DNA of 6,116 nt, taken from assembly GCA_017504325.1 (NCBI GenBank), contig JAFVRL010000006.1, forward strand, positions 1-6,116, given 5' to 3'. Below, piece by piece: positions 1 through 6,116 of the stretch. Every line of letters starts with the position of its first letter. Position 1 is the stretch's first letter. Below the pieces are notes generated by a model. It was not told the DNA's origin, did no database searches, and worked only from the letters and a program-made list of their open reading frames with translations. The DNA is from Lentisphaeria bacterium (lineage in GTDB: Bacteria; Verrucomicrobiota; Lentisphaeria; Victivallales; UBA1829). A program made the translations under genes and the position numbers.

Positions 1-2
1 GT

Positions 3-3000
3 ATGCCCCCCTCCGGAAACTGCATCTGTATGGAAGAGGATCCCCGGAATTTTCAGGATCTTTTTGAACCGGATTTTCCTGAAAACAGAAATTTATTGCC
101 CGGCAATGAGGCGATCATGGCTTCAGCCGGAACTGGAAAGACCTTCTCTCTTGCCATGCGGTATATTTGCCTGCTTCATGCCGGAGTCCCTCCCGGAAGG
201 ATCCTCGCCTCCACCTTTACAAAAAAAGCGGCAGGAGAAATCTATGACAAGATCGTGGAAGAACTGATAAGCCTTGCCGTATCCGGGGAAAAAGTAAAAG
301 AATTTGTAAAGAACTTTCCTCTTCCGGGCAATACCGGATTTGATACGAAACGCGCCTGCGGACTTTTAAGCAGATTGCTGAAAAGCAAAGACAGATTGCA
401 GATCAGTACTCTGGACAGCTTCTTTGTAAATATCATCCGAGCCTTCCCTTTGGAATGCGGTATTTTCGGGGAATTGTCCATTCTGGAAGAAGCAGATACC
501 CGCAGCAGAGTGAATGCGCTGCTCGGTCTGCTTAAAGAGATCGGACAGGAAGACCGCCGGGAGATCATGGAAACGGTCAAGGTGGCTTCTTTCGGGGAAA
601 ACAGCAAACAGCTTTATGGAACAGTAAAGGAACTTGTTTTTGCCCTGTATGACCGTTTTCTTATCTGTCCGGATGCAAAATTCTGGTGTTCGGAACAGTT
701 GCGGCAGCTTGTCCCCGCCCATTATTTTTCCACAAAAAAACAATTGGAAAAAATTGCAGAAACCTATCCCGGACTTCTGGATGATTTTTTGGCAGAGTAT
801 AAAATAAATACGGATACGCAAAGACTTCACAACGGTTTTTCCTCCCTTCTTGCCGATGCACTGAAAGCAGAGGACAATCCGCAAGTGGAGGAAAATACCG
901 GTAAATTATGGGAAAAAATTTCAGACTCCTGTCCGGCATTCCCGGCAATTGAAGACCAGGTAAGTTTTCTGGATCTGGGCTATAACAGAAAAAGGTATCT
1001 CCTGAAAGGGGAATTTTATCACGCCACGCGCACACTCATGCGTCATATTCTTTACTGTAACATAAGAAGTCTTGTAAGACGCAATGAAGCACTCTGGCGC
1101 ATACTGGATCTTTTCAACAGCAAATATGCTCTTCTTGTACGCAGTTCCGGTAATATCACCTTTTCAGATATTCCCTATTTATTGAAACCCGCAGAAGAGA
1201 ATACATCTACCGGTCTTGCCCTCCCCTTTTCCGACCGGGCAGGCATTGAGGAAAGACTGGATGAAAAGACCGACCACTACCTTATTGACGAATTTCAGGA
1301 TACAAGCGACAGTCAATGGAACGCTATTTCCCGGCTCGCGGAAGAGGCGATCACCGATCCTGACGGTGGAAGATCCTTTTTCTATGTGGGAGACATCAAA
1401 CAATCCATTTATCAATGGAGATACGGAAATCCGGGATTATTCAATATGATCCTTGACAAATTTCCCGAAAGCATTTACGGAGAACGGGGAATCAGGAAAA
1501 ATACGCTCATAAAATCCTACCGTTCCAACAATGAAGTATTGAATATGGTCAATACTGTTTTTATGAATCCCGGTGGGATATTGAATATTCCCAAAGCCAC
1601 GGAACAGGAAAAAGAGATCCTCTATTCTGCTATGAAAAAAATGCAGTATGAACAGCATATTTCCGCGCCATCTGCGGCAAAGCAGAAAGGGTACAGCTGT
1701 TATTGCCAGCTGCCCATCGTAAAAAAGGAGGAAAAAAAGTTTGCCCAGGAACAAAAATTCCGTAAAATCTATGATCTCCTTGTTGAACTGGATCCCTTCA
1801 ATGCCGCCTGTCCCTTCAGTGTAGGAGTCCTGTTCCGGACCAACAGAACCGCCTCTGAATTTGCAGACTGCATCCGCTCATTCAATATGGCGGACATTTC
1901 TGCCGGTAAAAAAATCTCTCTTCCGGTTTCACTGGACAGCCGTTTATCGGTAAAAGAAAGTATGTACTGCGTACTTGCCTGTTATATTCTTCAGGGAACG
2001 GCGCATCCCAGAGACAGATTTGTAAAAAAGATGTTTGAAATGCTGGAGATCGGCAGGGAAAGAACCGATCAGGAAAATGTCACAAAAATCCTGGGATATG
2101 AAACTGCGGAAGGCCTTTCCGGGGAAGACGCTCTCTATAACGGTGTGAGACAACAGCTTGCCAACGGCGGGTTTGAACTCTTTTTCCGTTCCTTTGCGGA
2201 GGCATACAGGGAAAAACTTACCCCGTTTGATGAAAGAAGATTGTTCAGTCTTGTTGAAGCAGCAAGAAAATACGATCTTCAGGGGATGGACGATATTGAC
2301 ACTTTTCTCGGTCTCGCCTGCGAAGATGCCGGAAATGAGATCTCATTGCGCAATACTGTCCAGTGTATGACCTACCATAAATCCAAAGGACTTGCGTTCG
2401 ATATTGTCATCATGCCGGACCTCGACGGGGAAAGTATGACAAAAGTCAATTTTCATGAAGGCGTATTTCTGAATAAAGACCCGGAAGATTTTTCCCCCCG
2501 TTTTCTTACCGCATTTCCGCAAAAACAATCTTTGAAAAGTATTCCGCTTCTCAATGACTTTGCCCGGAAACTTAAAGACGAAACGGCTTATGAAAACTGT
2601 TGTATGCTGTATGTGGGCATGACCAGAGCCAGACACGCGTTGTATCTTTTCGGCAATGCAAGAGGACAAAGTACACAAACCATCAATATGGCATCTCTCT
2701 GTTCCGGGATATTTGAAAGTATGCAACTTCCCGTAAGACCACTCTCAGAGGATATCCAGCTCATTTGGGAAAGCGGAGATGAAAAATGGTACGAAGAGGA
2801 AAGAAAACTCTTTCAGCAGAAGCAGAAAGAAAATGAACAGAAAAAAACGGAAGGTCTTGTAAAACGCAACAGAACTCTTACTGAAAAATGTCTGAACAAA
2901 TTGATAACTTCCTGTGAAAAAGTTTCTTCTTCCGGCAAAGGTCTGATCTATTTTCCGGAAGAAGGAAAATTATCCAATGCGCCCAAACCATCTCTACATC

Positions 3001-3548
3001 AGGTGAGCCGGGGAAAGATTGACCGGACAAAAAGTTTTTCCCTTTCTTCCACGGCAGCAGATCTGGGAACAAAAGTACATGAACTCTTCTGCAAAATAGA
3101 TTTTTACGACGGAAGTTCCCCGGAAGAGTATCTGCAAAAGATATTCGGTATGGATATACTGAAAAGCGAAGAGGGGAAACTTCTTGCCAAAGCCTGGACA
3201 AGTTCCGCCATACGGGACGCCTTGAAACATCCGGGGACCTTTTCCGCTTCATTGAAAAAAGAAAGTTCCTTCCTTCTGCCGGCTCCGGAAGCAGGCAATT
3301 ACATTTCCGGGATATTTGACAGACTTGTGGCGGGATATGATGAAGAAGGTATTTGCATAAGTGCTGCTGTCATCGACTATAAAAGCGACCGGGAGGAAGA
3401 GGAAAATGTCTTTCTGGAAAGATATTCCCGACAGTTGAATATTTACAGGAAAGCGGCATCAAGTCTTTTGAAAATACCGCTGGAAAAGGTGGAATGTAAA
3501 ATTCTTGCCCTGCGCTGTGGAAAAGTCATAACAGTCCCCATGGCATAA
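3..3548 (+). CDS. AddA/RecB-type UvrD-family helicase with C-terminal PD-(D/E)XK nuclease
   Basis: Predicted ATP-dependent DNA helicase-nuclease that resects double-strand ends before RecA loading in the cytoplasm. Numbering from the ATG at 3, the superfamily 1 helicase motifs appear in order: Walker A ASAGTGKT (40-47), motif Ia around ASTFTKKAA (69-77), ISTLDSFF (134-141), Walker B LIDEFQDTS (427-435), motif III GDIKQSIYQWR (463-473), motif IV SYRSNNEV (505-512), motif V TYHKSKGL (790-797) and motif VI YVGMTRAR (870-877). A charged Lys/Glu/Gln-rich linker (about 929-955) leads to a RecB-type nuclease: G1022..H1026, D1106 in GIFDRL, D1125 and K1127 in IDYKSD, and QLNIY (1144-1148). The catalytic residues look intact. 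Length matches RecB (about 1180) and AddA (about 1230). The start is unsettled: the frame is open to the left edge, ATG at 30 is an alternative, and no Shine-Dalgarno motif is seen before it. Choosing between AddA and RecB needs the partner gene, so no symbol is given. Confidence 0.93.
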   Translation: MPPSGNCICMEEDPRNFQDLFEPDFPENRNLLPGNEAIMASAGTGKTFSLAMRYICLLHAGVPPGRILASTFTKKAAGEIYDKIVEELISLAVSGEKVKEFVKNFPLPGNTGFDTKRACGLLSRLLKSKDRLQISTLDSFFVNIIRAFPLECGIFGELSILEEADTRSRVNALLGLLKEIGQEDRREIMETVKVASFGENSKQLYGTVKELVFALYDRFLICPDAKFWCSEQLRQLVPAHYFSTKKQLEKIAETYPGLLDDFLAEYKINTDTQRLHNGFSSLLADALKAEDNPQVEENTGKLWEKISDSCPAFPAIEDQVSFLDLGYNRKRYLLKGEFYHATRTLMRHILYCNIRSLVRRNEALWRILDLFNSKYALLVRSSGNITFSDIPYLLKPAEENTSTGLALPFSDRAGIEERLDEKTDHYLIDEFQDTSDSQWNAISRLAEEAITDPDGGRSFFYVGDIKQSIYQWRYGNPGLFNMILDKFPESIYGERGIRKNTLIKSYRSNNEVLNMVNTVFMNPGGILNIPKATEQEKEILYSAMKKMQYEQHISAPSAAKQKGYSCYCQLPIVKKEEKKFAQEQKFRKIYDLLVELDPFNAACPFSVGVLFRTNRTASEFADCIRSFNMADISAGKKISLPVSLDSRLSVKESMYCVLACYILQGTAHPRDRFVKKMFEMLEIGRERTDQENVTKILGYETAEGLSGEDALYNGVRQQLANGGFELFFRSFAEAYREKLTPFDERRLFSLVEAARKYDLQGMDDIDTFLGLACEDAGNEISLRNTVQCMTYHKSKGLAFDIVIMPDLDGESMTKVNFHEGVFLNKDPEDFSPRFLTAFPQKQSLKSIPLLNDFARKLKDETAYENCCMLYVGMTRARHALYLFGNARGQSTQTINMASLCSGIFESMQLPVRPLSEDIQLIWESGDEKWYEEERKLFQQKQKENEQKKTEGLVKRNRTLTEKCLNKLITSCEKVSSSGKGLIYFPEEGKLSNAPKPSLHQVSRGKIDRTKSFSLSSTAADLGTKVHELFCKIDFYDGSSPEEYLQKIFGMDILKSEEGKLLAKAWTSSAIRDALKHPGTFSASLKKESSFLLPAPEAGNYISGIFDRLVAGYDEEGICISAAVIDYKSDREEEENVFLERYSRQLNIYRKAASSLLKIPLEKVECKILALRCGKVITVPMA

Positions 3549-3607
3549 AAAAAACGGGGACTGTTGCAAAATATTTACCTTTGCGGCAGTCCCCTGTATT
3601 TCTTTTT
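3547..3607. terminator. Bidirectional intrinsic terminator between convergent genes
   Basis: A 15-bp inverted repeat has arms at 3556-3570 (GGGGACTGTTGCAAA) and 3580-3594 (TTTGCGGCAGTCCCC) around a 9-base loop. It begins 7 bases after the stop of the helicase-nuclease gene. On the + strand transcript the two non-identical positions form G-U wobbles, so the stem is continuous, and it is followed by a T-rich tail ending in TTTCTTTTT. On the - strand the hairpin lies about 25 bases past the lacZ stop and is followed by G and then eight Ts (complement of the A-run 3547-3554), but the same two positions become adjacent C-A mismatches. The arrangement fits a rho-independent terminator serving both genes. 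Function is inferred from structure only. Confidence 0.85.
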
Positions 3608-3619
3608 CCGGAATGATTT

Positions 3620-6116
3620 TTACATCTTCCGTATTTCCGCAGAAAGATCCTTCACCTTTCCTTTGATTGCTTTCATTTTGAAACGCAGAAGGAAATCCCC
3701 CCACTGGGTACGGTATTCCTCATTGGCATCCGGGCCGCAGCTTACACTTCCCACTCCCCGCTGGAAATAATCCAGTTTGAGGTAAATATTTTCTGAAGGA
3801 CTCAATTCATTGGTATGCTGTGCTTTTTCCAGCATCTCATAAGAGTATCTGCTTACAGAAAATTCCGCTCCCGCCGGAGTATGGAAAAGAAGAGTTATAT
3901 CCAATAAAGGACTGTATAATGCAAAATATTTTACTTCCGTACGGTTGCCGTATTCCTGGGGCATGATATAAGGAGTAAACATTTCATCCACAGTGGTAGA
4001 GTACAATCCTTTCTTTGCTCCGGAATTGCGGTCACAATAGTTTTCAAAAGGTCCTTTGCCGAAATATTCCACCTTTTCAAAAGATCCGGGAAGCGTGAAA
4101 AGAAGTCCCAGCCGGGGTAGATCCCGGAAAAATTCCGGTACAGAGAAAAGTGCCTCCCCTTTGACCGCACCATTCTCCTGCATCAGATATTTCTGATCGA
4201 GCAGGATCCTTTCCTTTGAACAGGGTGTGGCAAACCGATCCTCAAGCACGATCTTTTCCGGATCGTTTTCCAATACGGCAGACTCCATTTTCCCCTGATA
4301 CAATCCTTTGTCATGCCACCGTACAAGGGGTTTGGCAGTCATGTGGTACTGCAATGCCCAGCTTACCCCGTCATTATCCAGAGTTGCCCGCATGATATTA
4401 AGGGAAGGCACTTTGGTAATGATCTCTTTTCCGTCAAGGGAAAGAAAAGCATTTGCGGAAGAAAGAAGAGAATGATTTTCCTCTTTCTCCGGCACAGGGA
4501 AAGTGTAAATGGGGGTGAAAGGAAGTTCAAACTGTTCATAGGCAACGATATGTCCTTTTTCCGCCCATAAAGTATCTTCTTTCAATTCCGCCCGTACATT
4601 GAGTAAAAGTGTTTCATTTGCATAACATTCCGGAAGAAGAGCGTGTATCCGGAAAAGTGCCGTATTATGGAACTCATGGGAGTAATATAATCCAATACAT
4701 TTTTTATAGAAGGGACGGCGCACTTCCTGAATAAAGGCATTTGCCCTTTTTTCCTCCGGATCTCTGTCATCAATATTACAGGATTGGTAGAAATGACTTT
4801 CCAGCATCATATCTTTTGTGATTTTTCCATTGCCGATTTTTTCCCCCTCCCGTGTGATTTCCCAGTAAAAATCATAACGGGAAAGATCCGTAAAATAATT
4901 TTCATTCGTTATCCGCAAAATAAGACTTTTCGGGTCAGATAAAGTAAAGCGGATCTTCTGACAGAGATATTTATATTCCTCCATGGCGGGATGGGGTATT
5001 CTGTCCGGAAAAACCAGCCCGTCAGCAACAAAATTCCTGTCATTGGGCGTGTCTCCGAAATCCCCGCCGTACAGGAAGGTCTTTTTATCTTCCGCATAAA
5101 TGCCGTGATCCACCCATTCCCAGATGAAACCGCCCTGCAAAGAGGGATATTTCCGGAAGGCGGCAAAATAATCGGCAAGTCCGCCGTTGCTGTTACCCAT
5201 GGCGTGGGAATATTCACACATGATCATGGGGCGGTCTTCATTTTCCGCATAGTTTTCCGCCCAGTTGATCATGGCTTCCACATAAGGATACATGGGACTT
5301 ATAATATCGCTTTTCTGACGGTTGTTGCCCGGGATCCACTCCTGTGTGGCGGCTTCATAATGGATGATACGGCTTCCGTCATACTCTCTTATCCAGCCTG
5401 CCATGGCATTGTGATTTGCCCCGTTACCGGATTCATTGCCCAGTGACCAGCAGAAAACAGAGGGATGATTTTTATCCCGCATGACCATTTTTATTCCCCG
5501 GTCAAGATAGGCGGACGCCCAGGCGGGATTGCGGGAGAGATCTGAAGAATAACCGTGGGTTTCGATATTGGCTTCATCCATAACATAAAGCCCATATTTG
5601 TCACACAGTTCCAGAAACTCCCAGGAGGGGGGATAATGACTGCACCGGACAGCATTGATATTGTATTTTTTCATCAATATCACATCTTTTTCCATAAGGT
5701 CGATACTGACGGTACGCCCTTCATCGGGATCGTGTTCATGGCGGTTTACCCCGGTAATCAAGACTCTCTGCCCGTTGATGAGCATGGTACGCTCTTTTAT
5801 TTCCACAGAACGGAAACCGGTTTTCGTACTTACCACGTCCAGAATATTTCCCTTTTCATCTTTAAGAGTGATGAGAAGTGTATAGAGATACGGTTCTTCC
5901 GCGCTCCATAATTTCACATCCGGGATCTTCTTATAAAAAGAACTTTCCATTCTGGAAAAATCCGATGTACCGAACCTTTTTTTACAATGACTGTTCACCT
6001 TGCATTTTTCCCGGAATATTTCTTTATTTTCCCTATCAGTCAAAGCAATATCAAAGAAACAGCCATCCACATATTTTTTCTGGAAATTCACCTGTATTTC
6101 CAGATCGAGAACGCCA
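3620..6116 (-). CDS. lacZ: Beta-galactosidase, GH2 LacZ type (5' end outside window)
   Basis: Predicted retaining beta-galactosidase hydrolysing terminal beta-galactosides such as lactose. The gene enters from the right edge and ends at TAA (3622-3620). The frame stays open past the GTG at 6091, and the codons before it (GVLDLEIQ) align with E. coli LacZ near residue 230, so that GTG is an internal Val and about 220-230 N-terminal residues (sugar-binding jelly-roll domain and part of domain 2) are missing. Counting that Val as 1: NRHEH (116-120), RCSHYP (149-154), metal-site E177 and H179 in NIETHG, acid/base E220 in SLGNESG, Tyr268 in PMY, nucleophile E293 in CEYSHAMGNS, GGDFGDTPNDR (342-352), and the C-terminal domain with LDNDG (571-575), GKGPFENY (678-685) and PYIMPQEYGNR (707-717). 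C785 stands where E. coli has Trp999. Secretion cannot be judged without the N-terminus. No transporter or regulator is visible, and induction cannot be assessed. Confidence 0.95.
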   Translation of the reverse strand, partial: GVLDLEIQVNFQKKYVDGCFFDIALTDRENKEIFREKCKVNSHCKKRFGTSDFSRMESSFYKKIPDVKLWSAEEPYLYTLLITLKDEKGNILDVVSTKTGFRSVEIKERTMLINGQRVLITGVNRHEHDPDEGRTVSIDLMEKDVILMKKYNINAVRCSHYPPSWEFLELCDKYGLYVMDEANIETHGYSSDLSRNPAWASAYLDRGIKMVMRDKNHPSVFCWSLGNESGNGANHNAMAGWIREYDGSRIIHYEAATQEWIPGNNRQKSDIISPMYPYVEAMINWAENYAENEDRPMIMCEYSHAMGNSNGGLADYFAAFRKYPSLQGGFIWEWVDHGIYAEDKKTFLYGGDFGDTPNDRNFVADGLVFPDRIPHPAMEEYKYLCQKIRFTLSDPKSLILRITNENYFTDLSRYDFYWEITREGEKIGNGKITKDMMLESHFYQSCNIDDRDPEEKRANAFIQEVRRPFYKKCIGLYYSHEFHNTALFRIHALLPECYANETLLLNVRAELKEDTLWAEKGHIVAYEQFELPFTPIYTFPVPEKEENHSLLSSANAFLSLDGKEIITKVPSLNIMRATLDNDGVSWALQYHMTAKPLVRWHDKGLYQGKMESAVLENDPEKIVLEDRFATPCSKERILLDQKYLMQENGAVKGEALFSVPEFFRDLPRLGLLFTLPGSFEKVEYFGKGPFENYCDRNSGAKKGLYSTTVDEMFTPYIMPQEYGNRTEVKYFALYSPLLDITLLFHTPAGAEFSVSRYSYEMLEKAQHTNELSPSENIYLKLDYFQRGVGSVSCGPDANEEYRTQWGDFLLRFKMKAIKGKVKDLSAEIRKM

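Noticed and set aside
1..267. Open reading frame in frame 1 from the left edge to a TGA at 265-267.
   Set aside because: It overlaps the Walker A region of a clearly conserved helicase in another frame, and its translation shows no recognisable motif.
366..1035. Overlapping - strand open frames (366-884 and 661-1035) opposite the helicase.
   Set aside because: They are antisense shadows of a conserved protein, with no plausible start signals or motifs.
2022..2030. A second A AAA AAG heptamer (GTA AAA AAG) in the helicase gene.
   Set aside because: No Shine-Dalgarno-like sequence or obvious hairpin accompanies it, and Lys-Lys codon pairs are common in this protein.
4991..5911. Long + strand open frames (4991-5446 and 5555-5911) opposite lacZ.
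   Set aside because: They lie antisense to the catalytic core of LacZ, show no family resemblance, and are explained by the codon pattern of the opposite strand.
6089..6091. GTG at 6091 on the - strand as the start of a shorter, 823-residue beta-galactosidase.
   Set aside because: The frame continues upstream to the window edge with residues (VLDLEIQ) that match the conserved LacZ core, so this GTG is an internal valine and the gene is simply cut by the window.
1..6116. CCGGAA/TTCCGG as a Chi-like recombination hotspot for the encoded helicase-nuclease.
   Set aside because: Known Chi words are asymmetric and strand-biased, whereas this word centres on a palindrome and occurs on both strands, so the link has no support here.

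Overview
The window holds two large protein genes that point towards each other, with a 71-bp gap containing a shared hairpin terminator. Both genes touch a window edge, so neither has a confirmed start, promoter or ribosome binding site here.

Left part (about 1-3548, + strand): a 1181-residue helicase-nuclease of the AddA/RecB type. It carries a full set of UvrD-like (superfamily 1) helicase motifs followed by a C-terminal RecB-type PD-(D/E)XK nuclease with its catalytic residues. Enzymes of this type process double-strand DNA ends for recombinational repair, normally with an AddB- or RecC-like partner. No partner is visible. The reading frame is still open at the left edge, so an upstream partner gene is possible but not shown.

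Middle (3549-3619): a strong inverted repeat flanked by an A-run on one side and a T-rich run on the other. It can serve as a bidirectional terminator for both convergent genes.

Right part (3620-6116, - strand): most of a glycoside hydrolase family 2 beta-galactosidase (LacZ type), entering from the right edge without its N-terminal ~220-230 residues. All catalytic and metal-site motifs within the visible part are intact. Compared from memory with E. coli LacZ, it has an extra segment of roughly 45 residues in the fourth domain and is about 18 residues shorter at the start of the C-terminal domain.

The organism is not determined. Base composition is in the mid-40s percent GC by eye. The helicase motifs (DEFQDTS..QW and GDIKQSIYQWR) resemble versions found in Bacteroidota and the Verrucomicrobiota/Lentisphaerota group more than E. 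coli RecB, and a LacZ gene fits a carbohydrate-degrading, possibly gut, bacterium; this is a weak inference. The two genes have no evident functional link: one is DNA repair, the other sugar catabolism. I see no mobile element, RNA gene, CRISPR array or obviously new system. The most unusual sequence-level signal is a strong excess of CCGGAA/TTCCGG in both genes.
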